DNA from: Syngnathus acus
Lineage: Eukaryota > Chordata > Actinopteri > Syngnathiformes > Syngnathidae
Length of the DNA stretch: 64,000 nucleotides
Assembly: GCF_901709675.1 (NCBI RefSeq)
Contig: NC_051094.1
Coordinates: 17,892,501 to 17,956,500 of the forward strand
Direction of reading: 5' to 3'
This document shows positions 45,835-57,552 of this stretch, in pieces. The notes under the pieces were generated by a model. It searched no databases. It saw only the letters and a list, made by a program, of their open reading frames with translations, and had not been told where the DNA came from. A program made the position numbers and the translations under genes. How positions within the stretch are numbered: the first letter of the stretch is position 1; each line of letters opens with the position of its first letter.

Positions 45835-46320
45835 CTTGTAGTGGCCGATTCGGCCGGAGTTTGTTTTGTTTTCTCTCCCCCCCCCCCCCCCTCCCCGGCC
45901 GGGGAGGTGGTTAGGTGGCACCCAAGCTGACAGCGGCTATCTGGATTCTCGTGGGCCAATTCAGGTTGGGGGAACTGCAGCTCAACCTCCACTGCCAGGA
46001 TAGTAGAGGACTCCTCCGGCAGCCCTTCGCTCTGACTTGGACATCCACTTTTTTGATTTTCATATTATGTATTATTTGTGCCCTCTCTGCATTCATTACA
46101 ACCTGGTGATCCTGAAAGGGGGATCCTTCCATCTGTGGTCCCTTCTCAAGGTTTCTCATTTTCCCCGGGCAGGGGTTTTGAGTTTTTCCTTGCCCTTTTG
46201 GGAGCTTAAGATCAGGGGATGCTTTGAGAATAATTGTCAATTTTTGTCTATGTGAAGCCCTTTTAGACTGCTTGTGATTTAGGGCTATACAAATAAACTT
46301 GACTTGACTTGACTTGAGAG

Positions 46321-46636
46321 AAAACAACACCAGCTATAATACAACAACGACACTCCTTTAAAAACTATGTGCAATAACTATTTACTATTTATTATTTACT
46401 TTCTGTACAAACCTCATTAATGTTAATACATATACCCACATTGAACATACTGTAAATAAGATTTTTTAACCTTCATTCTTCTAATAGCGCTATACTGTAA
46501 ATAAGATCTTTCACTTTTATTCTCAGACTTCCTTTTATACTTTTTTAAATTTTGTATGTTTGCACTGGGAAGGGAGCAGCTATCCGAATTTCGTTGTACA
46601 ACTAAGTTGTAAAATGACAATAAAGGGCATTCTATT
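46321..46636 (+). repeat. Rex1 copy C, 3' end resumed after the L2
   Basis: Resumes the Rex1 C frame (after TALNSE/R) for a few codons to a stop, then gives the 3' UTR and a tail of CAATAAAGGGCATTCTATTC with TTCTA repeats. It ends at the Jockey-like LINE junction, where ATTT is shared with the left junction near 39571. Confidence 0.85.
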
Positions 46637-47888
46637 CTATTTTATTTTGATAGGAACGTTGAGTAGGGAGATTGGGCGGTAGCTGGCTGGCAGTTTGTGG
46701 CCTTTGCCAGGTTTTGGTATGGCAACAACTTTTGCTGTCCACCATTTCTTCGGGATCAAGTTTGTTTTTACAATCCTAGTGTAGAATCGTGTCAGCCAGG
46801 TTTGGGCTCGGGCGCCGAGGTGTTTCATGAACTCTGGAGAGATGTTGTCATATCCTGCTGCCTTTTCACATTTCAGGCCCTGCAGGACTTTCTCCAGTTC
46901 AGCAACTTCTAAAGGCTCTGGAATTCTGTCCTCTCTGAGCACTTCTTAGTGTTTCTTTAGCTCAGATGAGACTACTCTTCTGGTGTGTTTGTCTTGAGTT
47001 ACTTTTGCAATAGACAGTAGGTGTGATGCAACTTGATTGGGTGTGTTGACTGTGTGGAAAGTTGTCAAAGATGAGGATCTGAGCAGGATAGCACGTTCCA
47101 TTCAAAGAGCTGACCCAACACAGGTCAGGAGAATAGCCTTTCTTCCACCTGGCGGAGTGGAAGGTTCCTCTTTGTTTGGGATCGTGTATCAAGGCATGGT
47201 CATTTCTAGATGCCCAGTCTGAAAGTGCCTCTCCATCGCTATCCGCTGCTAGGTATCCCCAGTCAGGGTGGTGGCTGTTAAAATCTCCCACGTAGATGGC
47301 AGGGTGGGGTAGTGTGGGTAGGACCTGCAGATCCCAGTTGGCACTAGGGGGCTTGTACACATTGACAATATTGAAACCACCGATAGTTATGGTGTCAGAG
47401 AAATGTTTTGTTGTCAAGTGGTTTGCTTCAACTATGTCAGAGCGCACATAGGTGGCCCGTCCATGTTTGGCATGTGGGGTGTGGCACAAGAGGTCAAAGC
47501 CTTTGATGGTGAAGAGGCCTGCTTCCTCTGTGCCAATGTGAGTCTCTTGGAGGCAGATAACGTCAATCGAGTGTTGGAAGGTGAGGACTTCAATAAGGCT
47601 TCGCTTGGCTGCGGAAAGGCCTTCGACATTTAGTTGTAGTATTCGAAGGGCAGGTCCCACCGTGAGGTGCTTTTGAAGTTGTTTGCTATCGGCTTTGGGA
47701 CTGTGACTAGAATTCTTTGACTTGGCTCTCAGGCGTCGTCTCTCGAAATTTAGTCTGCTGGTAGGATCATTTGCTTCCCTGGGCAAGCCGGGTACTGACA
47801 GGGGGCGCGACGAGAACGCTGATCCATTGCCCCCCTTCCACCACTTAGTATCACCATTAACCCTTGCCGCCTCCTTGTCTCCGCTCAC
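46637..47888 (-). pseudogene. Jockey-like LINE, endonuclease and RT start
   Basis: Upstream half of the LINE whose RT continues at 39571-38699. The endonuclease (46962-47888) shows LRILQLNVEGLSAAKRSLIE, IDVICLQETHIG, GGFNIVNVYKPPSA and YVGDFNSHHPDWGY. A frame break near 46955 is followed by the RT start (46637-46942): LKCEKAAGYDNISPEFMKHL and YRPISLLNVPIK. The 5' ORF region before the endonuclease is basic and not assignable. Joining the two halves restores a continuous RT reading at the insertion point. Confidence 0.85.
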
Positions 47889-49130
47889 ATTTATACTTCA
47901 TGTGTAAATGGAACATCAATATTACATAAATGTTGGATATTGATTAAACATCGTGACAATAACAACACATACTTTCACAATAGTCAACTTAACACATAAT
48001 CATAACTATGATCGTGGGTTTTCCTAGTTAGCAGATTACAATACTCAAGCAGCTTCAAAACGTATTTTGACAAGCTGGTGACCTCCAGGTCAAGCTCAAG
48101 CGTGGGATCGCAGTCTTCCACCAACAGTATTTGTCAACCCCCTGTCCTTACTCAACTCTTAATACATTCTTGTGTAAATGAAACATCAGTGCTATGATGC
48201 TGCTCAAGTTGCTACTAACTATATAATATGGCAAAGCAGAATAAAATAAAGTATATTGCAGCTTACTCTAAGTGTGATTAACATGTCTCATTCTCATCAC
48301 CTAACCATGAGGATTGGCTTCTCTAGTTAGCAAATTAAAATACTCAGTTTCAAAGTATATTATAGCAAAACAAAATAATATGAAATATTATTCAATATTT
48401 AATATACAATTTATAATATAACATAATCCAAAATTGTGTGTTGCTGTGTTTCAGAACAACTCTTCATCTAATCGATGACTTTTTAAACTATTAATTTACT
48501 ATGTTAGGTCAATCTGACTTTGGCACCATCTTCTGGTGAAATTTGGAACGGGAATGGAGGTTGACTGGTTCAACCCACAAACTCCCCTCCCTTTACATAT
48601 TTAATAATAGTTAATTTTGAAGAACTAACTTTTAAGTAACCCATACTCAGGCCCCCTTCTTCAGGTCTTCCATGTCAAGCTTTGTCACCAGTTTCTGGTG
48701 AAATTTGTAATTACATCTGAGCCAATTCGTCTGGTCCAAATCCAATACACACTCACGCACCATCTTGTACCATCCTATCCACCATGTAACTTGACACCCT
48801 TAAGGAACTGTTTAATGCATGCCTGATGATTTTCTAAATCACGGACACTGCCAAAGTTGTCTAAAAATGTTCAGTACATGATTATATCGTGTGTTTTGAT
48901 TAATGCTCGACGTCAGCTTTGGATTACTACTGAACATTCTGGACAGAGGGAAATGTTTTGCCTAACAATGAAAAGATATATGTCAAAAAATAGTGTCAAA
49001 AGAACAAACAAACAAATGCATGGTAAGTGGTGAGTAAGAATTTTGCATAGTCAGGGAACATTAACAAATTGATGATGTCACAGCCAAAAGTTCACATAAT
49101 TCCGTACAAAATGACAAAATTGAAAGAATG
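47889..49130. other. Unassigned AT-rich region with imperfect ~270-bp repeats
   Basis: Two loosely similar blocks begin TGTGTAAATGGAACATCA (47900) and TGTGTAAATGAAACATCA (48172), and each later contains CTCTAGTTAGCA-type text (CCTAGTTAGCAGATTA and TCTAGTTAGCAAATTA). TTCTGGTGAAATTTG also recurs (48531 and 48693). No ORF of note. It may be 5' sequence of the Jockey-like LINE or an unrelated repeat. Confidence 0.4.
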
Positions 49131-49554
49131 ATGAATGGGTGGTGTGCGACAGAGGGCGAAGTGGATGTATGTGCAAGAATGGTTTACAGGAAGGACACTT
49201 GGAAATAAAACCGGTAGAGGTGCCAGAGAGCGGCAGGAGGAAAACATACAAGAACCCGGCCAAAGGTGATCGCCAAGGCCGAAAGACGGGATGGAAAACA
49301 ACAGCCCCCACACACACCGAATCGCCCATACTCAGCACCCACCCCCACGGAACCAGCTCTCACCGAACCAGCACCCACTTCCATGGAATCAAACTCTCCT
49401 GCGAACTTGCCACACCCCCTGACTCATCACCCATCAAACTCGGCCCACACTTGCATGTGCAACTGAATATAAGCTGACCAAAGATCCTTGAACGTTGCCT
49501 TTTCTGAATGTAGACTTTCTGCTCTTGAGCATGGTCGCACGAAAGGCCCAGTGC
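49131..49554. other. Unassigned, small open frames only
   Basis: Pro/Thr/His-rich plus-strand text (49266-49477) with no recognisable domain; probably non-coding or a repeat edge before Rex1 copy D. Confidence 0.35.
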
Positions 49555-52433
49555 TGTTGTGGGGGAAAATTGCAAGGAGGTGGAATATGCGTCTACATCC
49601 GTGACGAATGGTGCCGGGACTCTGTAGTGGTATGCAAGCACTGCTCGCCACTGGCGGAGTTTGTGATCATTAAGTGCCGTCCTTTTTACCTGCCGAGGGA
49701 ATTTACTGCGATTCTGCTAGTCGCGGTATACATCCCGCCTTCCAACATCGAAGGCGACAGGATCGCGGCTCTTAGTGAACTGTACCAGTCTGTCAGTGTA
49801 CAACAGACGGCGCACCCTGACGGTTTCACCATCTTCGCTGGGGATTTTAATCACGCTAACCTGAAGTCTGTTTTTCCGAGGCTTCACCCACATGTTAATT
49901 TTCCAACACGTGGCGACAGCTTCCTGGACCTGGTCTACTCTTCACATAAAGGAGCTTTCAAAGACGCCCCCCTCCCCCATCTTGGACTTTCTGACCATAT
50001 CACTGTTATGCTTTTGCCCGCATACAGACAAATGGTGAAAGCATCCAGGCCGGTTCGCAAGCGGGTTAGTGTGGCCTCAGGGTGCCTCTGATGTGCTTCG
50101 AGACTGCTTTGGCTCTACTGACTGGGAAATGTTTAAGCAGGCGGCCACTTGCAATGATCGGACGGACATAGAGGAGTATACTGACTCTGTTTCCTCTTAC
50201 GTCGCGAAGTGCATTGATGATGTGACCCACTCGAAATACATTGTCACTCGGGCTAACTGGAAGCCGTGGCTGACTGGGGCTGTCCTCAGGGTGCTGAGGG
50301 CCAGGGACAAAGCCTTCAGAGCGGGGGATGAGGCTGGCTTGAGGACAGCGAGGGCCGACCTGTCCCGGGGCATCTAGGAGGTGAAAAGGGCGTTCTCTTG
50401 CAGGATTACCGCCCACTTCAAGGGCAGCAAGGACGCACGGAGCCTTTGGCAGGGCATTCAGACCATCACGGACTACAAGCCCGCGCCGCAGAGCTGTGAG
50501 GGCGACATCCGTCTGCTCAACGATCTCAATCGCTTCTTTGCTCGCTTCAACGCTCAGAACAGCACTTGCCCGCTGAAGGCCCCTCCTCCTCCACAAGAGC
50601 AGCCCCTGTGCCTCTCTGCTGATAGCGTGAGGAGGGCGCTTGCCGCTATCAACACTCGTAAGGCGGCGGGCCCTGACAACATCCCGGGTCGAGCGCTGAA
50701 GGACTGCGCTGGGGAGCTGACGGGTGTCTTCACGGACATCTTCAACATTTCCCTGCAGCAAGCCGTCGTCCCTTCGTGTTTCAAGGCTGCCACCATCGTA
50801 CCTGTGCCGAAGAAACCTGCCCTGTCCTGCTTCAATGACTACCGCCCCGTGGCACTGACGCCCATCATCATGAAGTGCTTTGAGCGGCTTGTCATGGAGC
50901 ACATCAGATCCATTCTACCCCCCACCATAGACCACTTCCAGTTTGCGTACCGAGCCAAACGGTCCTCTGAGGATGCCATCTGCTCGGCCCTCCACTCGGC
51001 CCTCACCCACCTGGAGAGTAGGGACTCGTATGTGAGACTGCTGTTTGTGGACTTCAGTTCTGCCTTTAACACCATTGTGCCACAACGACTCATCTGCAAA
51101 CTCGCCAAGCTGGGCCTCAGTACCTACCTCTGCAACTGGCTACTAGACTTCCTCAGTCAGAGACCTCAGGTGGTACGTGTTGGCGACAAGATCTCCGCCA
51201 GCATCACGCTGAGCACGGGGGCCCCCCAAGGCTGCGTGCTCAGTCCGCTGCTCTTCACCCTGCTGACGCATGACTGCGCTGCAACCTACAGCACCAACCG
51301 CATGGTGAAATTTGCTGACGACACGACTCTGGTGGGTCTCATCACCAAGGGCGACGAGACTCAATACAGGTTGGAGGTTGAGCTTCTGACCACGTGGTGC
51401 AAGGACAACAACCTCCTGCTGAACGTCAACAAGACCAAGGAGATTGTTGTTGACTTCAGGAAGGGTCACACCCAACACCTGCCGCTGACCATCGACGGTG
51501 CTGTGGTGGAGAGAGTGAGCAGCACCAGGTTCCTGGGGGTGCACATCAGTGAGGATCTCTCCTGGTCCACCAACACCGCATCACTGGCGAAGAAGGCCCA
51601 GCGCCGCCTGTACTTCCTGCGGAAACTCAGGCGAGCGTGTGCTCCTCCGGCCGTCATGACTACATTTTACCGTGGCACCATTGAGAGCGTCCTCTCCAGT
51701 TGTATTGCTGTTTGGGGTGGTAGCTGCACTGACTACAACATGAAGGCCCTCCAGCGCATAGTGAACACGGCTGGTAAGATTATTGGTGCTTCACTCCCCT
51801 CCTTGAAGGACATTTACACCTCCCATCTCACCCGCAAGGCGACCACGATTGTGAGTGATGTGAGTCACCCCGCTCACTCTTTGTTTGATCTTCTGCCCTC
51901 TGGGAAGAGGTACAGGAGCCTGTAATAATAGAATTTATTATTTATTCATCACTCTTATTTATTCATTGTTTGTGCCTTCTTTTTTCTATTTATTTAGAAA
52001 TAAATAGCTCAGTGGCCTAGTGGTAGAGTGTCCGCCCTGAGACTGGAAGGTTGTGGGTTCAAACCCCGGCCGGGTCATACCAAAGACTATAAAAATGGGA
52101 CCCATTGCCTCCCTGCTTGGCACTCAGCATTAAGGGTTGGAATTGGGGGGTTAGATCACCAAATGATTCCCGAGCGCGGCACCGCTGCTGCTCACTGCTC
52201 CCCTCTCCCCCAGGGGATGGATTAAAATCACATGGGGATGGGTTAAATGCAGAGGGCAAATTTCACCACACCCAGATGTGTGTGTGACAATCATTGGGAC
52301 TTTAACTTTATTTGTGTTGTTTACTTGTATGTATATTGTGCACTGTCTTGTCACCGTGGGATAGTGGGAACGTAGTTTCGATTTCTTTGTGTGTCTTGCC
52401 ATGTGAAGAAATTGACAATAAAGTAGACTTTGA
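49555..52433 (+). pseudogene. Rex1/Babar-like LINE, copy D
   Basis: The second most complete Rex1-like copy. The endonuclease part (from about 49560) shows GGGICVYIRDEWCRDSV, FAGDFNHANL and LGLSDHITVMLLPAY. A frameshift near 50085 and a TAG at 50375 interrupt the linker. Then a 514-codon open RT runs to 51925: [40 protein letters not shown], motif [34 protein letters not shown] and MVKFADDTTLVG, with both catalytic motifs intact. A deletion removes the last ~25 residues seen in copy A. The 3' UTR is split by a SINE (52017-52309) and ends in a GACTTTGAC tail. Confidence 0.92.
52017..52309 (+). mobile_element. tRNA-derived SINE, copy 2
   Basis: Same family as 23997-24317, differing at only a handful of positions, with the A and B boxes preserved. 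It is inserted in the 3' UTR of Rex1 copy D; Rex1 text resumes at TTTGTGTTGTTTACTTG. Confidence 0.9.
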
Positions 52434-52434
52434 C

Positions 52435-52912
52435 AAAACTATTACAAGGAGTAGAAGTGGTGAAAGTAGATACGTTTAAATACTTGGGGTCAACTGTCCA
52501 AAGTGATAGAGAGTGCAGGCAGGGTGGAGTGGGTGGAGAAAGGTGGCAGGAGTGATTTGTGATCGAATAATATCTGCAAGGTTGAAGGGAAAAGTCTTCA
52601 AGGCAGTATTGCGACCAGCTACGTTGTTCAGCTTGTACGGTGGCACTAACAGAAAGACAGAAGGCAGAGCTGGAGGTGGCAGAGATGAAGATGTTGATAT
52701 TAGGAATGAACATATCAGAGGGACAGCCCAGGTGGGAGGCTTTGGAGACAAAGTCAGATAGGGGAGGAGGGACCCAGGGTATATGAGAGGGAGGCCAAAA
52801 AGTGAAGTTTATGGATGTGGTGCGGGAGAACGTGCACGTGGTTGGTGTGACAGAGGAAGATATAGAGGACAGAGTGAAATGGAAACGATTAATCTGCTGT
52901 GGCGACACACTT
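52435..52912 (+). pseudogene. LINE C-terminal fragment
   Basis: Broken frames of the post-RT region of a non-LTR retrotransposon: VDTFKYLGSTVQSDRE near 52470, QAGWSGWRKVAGVICDRIIS near 52515, IRNEHIRGTAQVGGFGDKVR near 52700, and FMDVVRENVHVVGVTEEDIE near 52810. Stops and frameshifts abound. No catalytic motifs are present. The clade is uncertain. Confidence 0.7.
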
Positions 52913-53420
52913 AAATAAACAAACAAAAAATAGGGCACATTAAGCAACGCACACTCACACAAACATACAAACACAATTACAAAAACAAAAGGTATAGTAA
53001 ACCTTCGTTCGAGATCAACTAAAGACAATTCACTAGGAAACCGCAATGTACTTGTACAAATTTCTTTGTTTTTTCTCATTAATTTCAAAGAATTTACATA
53101 AATATCAAACTCAACTAGAAATACCTGAGAACTTGGAAGGGAATTAAACATTATTTTGTGCAAGTGTGCAAGTAAAACTTACATTAGATTGTTTACAAAG
53201 TTCTGACGATGTACAAAAAATTTAATTATATATTTTGAATGAATTGCAATGGAATGACCAATTTTAGCACATCTAGATTTCTCAAAATCTCTTCAAACTT
53301 TCAATGACACAGAGCAAGTTCAAAAGAAATGTAGAATCGTCTCCCAATCCCTCCCACAGAAGGTGTATTTGTCTTCCATGCCAGTGAACATGGAGAGTAC
53401 ATAATTGCAAGGATAAATAT
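52913..53420. other. Unassigned spacer
   Basis: A-rich at 52918-52990; otherwise no gene or repeat end recognised. Confidence 0.4.
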
Positions 53421-53745
53421 CCATCCATCCATTTTCTGAACCGCTTGTCCTCACGAGGGTCACGGACATGCTGGAGCTTATCCCAGCTGACTTTGGGCAG
53501 TAGGCAGAGTACACCCTGAACGATCACCAGCCAATCGCAGGGCACACATTAACGAACAACCATTCACACTCACAGACAATTTGGAGTTGACAACTGGCCT
53601 ACCATTTGGAATGTTGGAGGATACCGGAATCCCCGGAGGAAACCCATGCAGCCACAGAGAGAACATGCAAACTCCACACAGGGAGGCCGGAGCCAGAATC
53701 AAACCCACAACCTCTGCACTGTGAGGCAGACGTGCTAACCAGTGC
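53421..53745 (-). mobile_element. tRNA-derived SINE with (ATCC)n tail, second family
   Basis: On the minus strand the head reads TGGTTAGCACGTCTGCCTCA (A box) and GAGGTTGTGGGTTTGATTC (B box), typical of tRNA-derived SINEs. The body is the common fish sequence containing GGAGTTTGCATGTTCTCTCT. It ends in GGAT repeats (ATCCATCCATCC at 53420 on the plus strand), a tail of the kind used by RTE/Rex3-type LINEs. Confidence 0.8.
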
Positions 53746-53766
53746 GTAGTACTTTAAATTGAATTA

Positions 53767-55523
53767 CCGTAATTTTCGGACTATAAATCGCACCGGAGTA
53801 TAAGTCGCACCAGCCATAAAATGCCCAAAAAAGTGAAAAAAAACATATATAAGTCGCTCCGGAGTATAAGTCGCATTTTGGGGGGCAATTTATTCGACAA
53901 AATCCAACACCAAGAACAGTCATGAACGAGCAACAACAGGCTAAACGATAGGTATGCTAACGTTACATAAACACAAACTAAGAGCTGAGAACGGCCCTGA
54001 CGTAAAATTCAGAGTTATTCAAAAAACTATTACATAAATAACACTTTAATAAAACCATCTGTGTCACTCCAATTCATTAAATCCATCAATCGTCCTTTGT
54101 CAACAATGCGTGCGCGCCGCTGACGGCTCTTGCACTTCAAAATATTCCACAGGCCCATTTAACGATATATAAATTATATATCAAATAACTATTATATAAG
54201 CAATAATGTTATCAAACCATCTGTGCACTCTAAATCATTAAATCCATCGATCAAATTCCTCGTCCTTTGTCAACAACGCCGCGCGTGCGTGCGCCCTGAC
54301 GTCAGCCTCGTCGTTATTCCACAGATCTACTATATAACTATATTGTAGCGTTAACAAAGTTCAAGGAAAGACGTGGGTTTGGTAAACGGCTCTTTATTTA
54401 ACAAAACAAACTTACAGGCGTGTGGCGGCGTGGACTTCCAGCCACGGAAATGGAAGAGAGCTCCATAGACGATAGGTATGCTAACGTGACATAAACACAA
54501 ACTAAGAGCTGAGAACGGCCCTGACGTAAAATTCAGAGATATTCAAAAAACTATTACATAAATAACACGTTAATAAAACCATCTGTGTCACTCCAATTCA
54601 TTAAATCCATCAATCGTCCTTTGTCAACAATGCGTGCGCGCCGCTGACGGCTCTTGCACTTCAAAATATTCCACAGGCCCATATAACGATATATAAATTA
54701 TATATCAAATAACTATTATATAAGCAATAATGTTATCAAACCATCTGTGCACTCTAAATCATTAAATCCATCGATCAAATTCCTCGTCCTTTGTCAACAA
54801 CGCCGCGCGTGCGTGCGCCCTGACGTCAGCCTCGTCGTTATTCCACAGATCTACTATATAACTATACTGTAGCGTTAACAAAGTTCAAGGAAACACGTGG
54901 GTTTGGTAAACGGCTCTTTATTTAACAAAACAAACTTCCAGGCGTGTGGCGGCGTGGACTTCCAGCCACGGAAATGGAAGAGAGCTCCATAGAATAGGAC
55001 CGGGCGTGCGTAAAAGCCATGACCGAGCCCCATCCACCGTCCCCGGACAGCCACCCAGCCGAGCGCCGGCCCTCGACTTCCATCCACGGAGGTGAAAGAC
55101 AGCTCGGTAGCGTAGGACCGGGCGTGCGTAAAAGCATTGTCCGAGCCCCATCCACCGTCCCTGGACAGCCACCCGGCCGAGCGCCGGCCCCCGACTTCAA
55201 TCCACGGAAGTGAAAGAGAGCTCCGTCGAGTCAATCTTTGTCCTTTATGTAAACAACGCCGCGTCGCGCTGCTGACGTCGCGCTGCTGACGTCGCGCTGC
55301 TGACGTCGCGCTGCTGACCGCGACGTCGCGCTGCTGACGTCACTTGAAATTCAAATTACAGTAATCCCTTGCTACATTGCGGTTCGTTTATCGCGGTTTC
55401 ATTTTTTTTTTTTTTTTTTTTTTGAAAACTTTTGAAAAAAAACACATAAGTCGCTCCTGAGTATAAGTCGCCCCCCCACCCAAACTATGAAAAAAACCGC
55501 GACTTATAGTCCGAAAATTACGG
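53767..55523. mobile_element. TA-flanked MITE, family 4, with 524-bp duplication
   Basis: Ends CCGTAATTTTCGGACTATAA (53767) and TTATAGTCCGAAAATTACGG (ending 55523), with TA on both sides. It is inverted relative to the copy at 30895-32110 and nearly identical to it, but contains an extra tandem block: sequence starting CGATAGGTATGCTAACG occurs at 53946 and again at 54470 (period 524). The 14-bp CGCTGCTGACGT array is at 55266-55345. Confidence 0.88.
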
Positions 55524-55529
55524 TAGATC

Positions 55530-57190
55530 TTTATTGTCATTGTCACATGTACAACGAAATTTAAAAAAGTGCCAACCGATCCGCGCATGCGATAAAAAAT
55601 ATATAGAATAAATAGAATAAAAAGATAAAAAAAACAAGCTAAAAACCCACAGAAGAACATACACAGACATAATCATTTACGTTTAGCTGCATTCAATGTG
55701 ACTACCGCTGTAGGGTAAAAACTGTTGGCGAATCTGCTAGTCCTCGACCTAATTAATCTGTAGCGTCTGCCTGATGGCAACAGTTCGAAAAGGGAGTGGC
55801 CAGGGTGGGAAGTGTCCTTCAGAATGTTCTGTTTTTTTGAGACAGCGGGTTCTGTGTAGGTCTTCCAGTGTGGGGAGAGGGCAGCCAATGATCTTCTGTG
55901 CTGTGTTGATGACCCCTTGGAGCTTTTTCCTCTGAGCAGCAGTGCAGCTGGAGTACCAAACACATATACAGTACGTTAAAGTGCTTTCTATGGAGCAGTG
56001 ATAGAAGGACACCAGCAGTCTCCGTGTAATGCTGTGCTTCCTCAGCACCCTTAAAAAGTAGAGTCTCTGTTGGGCCTTTTTAAGCAGCTCAGAGGTGTTC
56101 ACGCCCCAGGTGAAGTCCTCCTCGATGTGGACTCCCAGGTAGCGGAAGGAGGACACCCTCTTCACACAGACCCCGTCGATGATGAGTGGTGGAATGTCCG
56201 TTTTATTTTTCCTCCTAAAATCAATGACCAGTTCTTGGGTTTTAGCCGTGTTTAGGAGCAGATTGTTCTCTCCGCACCACTCCGATAGCTGGACCACTTC
56301 GTCCCTGTAGGCAGACTCATCCCCCTTTGAGATGAGCCCCACCACGGTTGTGTCATCCGCAAATTTCACGATGGTGTTGCTGCGGTGGGCGGGGGTGCAT
56401 GCATGTGTGTAGAGCGTGTAAAGCAGTGGGCTCAGTACGCAGCCCTGTGGGGAGCCGGTACCAAGACTGAGAGGTGTGGATGTATGACGGCCCACTTTCA
56501 CCCTCTGGCTGCGACCCGTCAGGAAGCTCTTAATCCACCTGCAAGTATTATGTGGAAGTCCCAGGCCCTCCAGTATGTCCACCAGTCTGTGGGGGAGGAT
56601 GTTGTTAAAAGCAGAGCTAAAGTCCACGAAGAGCATCCGCACATAGCTCCCCGGCTGCTCCAGGTGGGACAGTGCAGCGTGGAGGGCTGTAGCTACTGCG
56701 TCCTCTGTGGATCTATTTGCCCTGTAGGCAAACTGGTGGGGGTCAAAACCTCTGAACAGGAGTGCTGTGATGTGACCCCGTACCAGCTTTTCAAAGCACT
56801 TCATGACCACCGGGGTGAGTGCGACTGGCCGGTAGTCATTGAGGCTGGTGATGTGGCGTTTCTTGGGCAGGGGGACTATAGTGGAGGATTTTAAACAGGA
56901 TGGGACGGTGGACTCGGTAAGGGACTGGTTGAAATTCTTTGTGAAGACTCCAGCCAGCTGATCTGCGCAGTCCTTCAGGACACGCCCAGTGACGCCGTCA
57001 GGACCCGCAGCCTTCCTCGGGTTGATGGTCCGCAGCGTGCGCCTCACCTCGTGCTCCTTCACTGTGAGGGTGAAGCTGCTGCGGTCTGTGGGATGTGATG
57101 TGGCCCCTTCAGGTGGCTCGGACTCGAACCGGGCGAAGAAGGTATTGAGGACCTCTGCCAGTGAGGATGGCTTTACTGCTCCCACTTGCT
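55530..57190 (-). pseudogene. Rex1/Babar-like LINE, copy E
   Basis: A 5'-truncated copy with a long open minus-strand RT frame (57185-55749, 478 codons): [60 protein letters not shown], motif [35 protein letters not shown], and IVKFADDTTVVGLI. Both palm aspartate motifs are intact. One frameshift near 55845 (KKTEHSEG against SKKQNILK) separates the C-terminus, which ends FYPTAVVTLNAAKRK at 55673. The 3' UTR runs to about 55530. There is no endonuclease. Confidence 0.92.
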
Positions 57191-57194
57191 TTCT

Positions 57195-57420
57195 TTGGAG
57201 GCATGATTAGATACAATCCTCAAAGTAACGAAAATACAATATCAACGGAGTCAGTCGGCATCCGGGCCGCGCGGTCGGGTTTTCTCGGGTCCTTTCGGCT
57301 CATCTCGCGAGGTTCGAACCCCGAATTATGTTCGACAACCGAAGCAAAAAAATCTCAAATTTTTTGTTCGAATTCCAATTTGTTCGAGAACCAGGACGTT
57401 CGAAAACCGAGGTTTGACTG
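57195..57420. mobile_element. Tigger-like transposon end, right terminus
   Basis: Ends GTTCGAAAACCGAGGTTTGACTG then TA (57421-57422), the reverse of the terminus at 33338. Internal text (CATCTCGCGAGGTTCGAACC) matches the element at 5452-5640 in reverse. Only one end is present. Confidence 0.65.
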
Positions 57421-57439
57421 TAAAACAAATAGATGTAGC

Positions 57440-57552
57440 TCACTGACAAGTGCCGCTATTTGAGCTAATTTTAGAACAGTCCTGCGGGCGACTCATGCGG
57501 TCCTCACGGGCGACCTGGTGCCCACGGGCACCGTGTTGGTGACCCCTGGTCT
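57440..57552. mobile_element. hAT-type MITE end
   Basis: The terminus GTTGGTGACCCCTG (ending 57552) and the subterminal GGTGCCCACGGGCACCGTG hairpin are typical of a fish hAT MITE. The other end is lost. Confidence 0.6.

Larger units (their letters stand above)
41590..46314 (+). mobile_element. Nearly intact L2-clade LINE
   Basis: A 4.7-kb non-LTR retrotransposon flanked by TGAGAG (41584-41589 and 46315-46320). It has a 5' UTR (41590-41837), ORF1 (41838-42603), ORF2 (42655-45834), a 3' UTR with a poly-C run near 45880, and a (CTTGA)n tail. Each ORF has just one in-frame stop. Both junctions lie within Rex1 copy C, whose reading resumes across them. Confidence 0.92.

Noticed and set aside
52351-53163. 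Long minus-strand open frame (270 codons)
   Set aside because: It lies across a Rex1 tail and a plus-strand LINE fragment and reads as their antisense shadow, with no domain.
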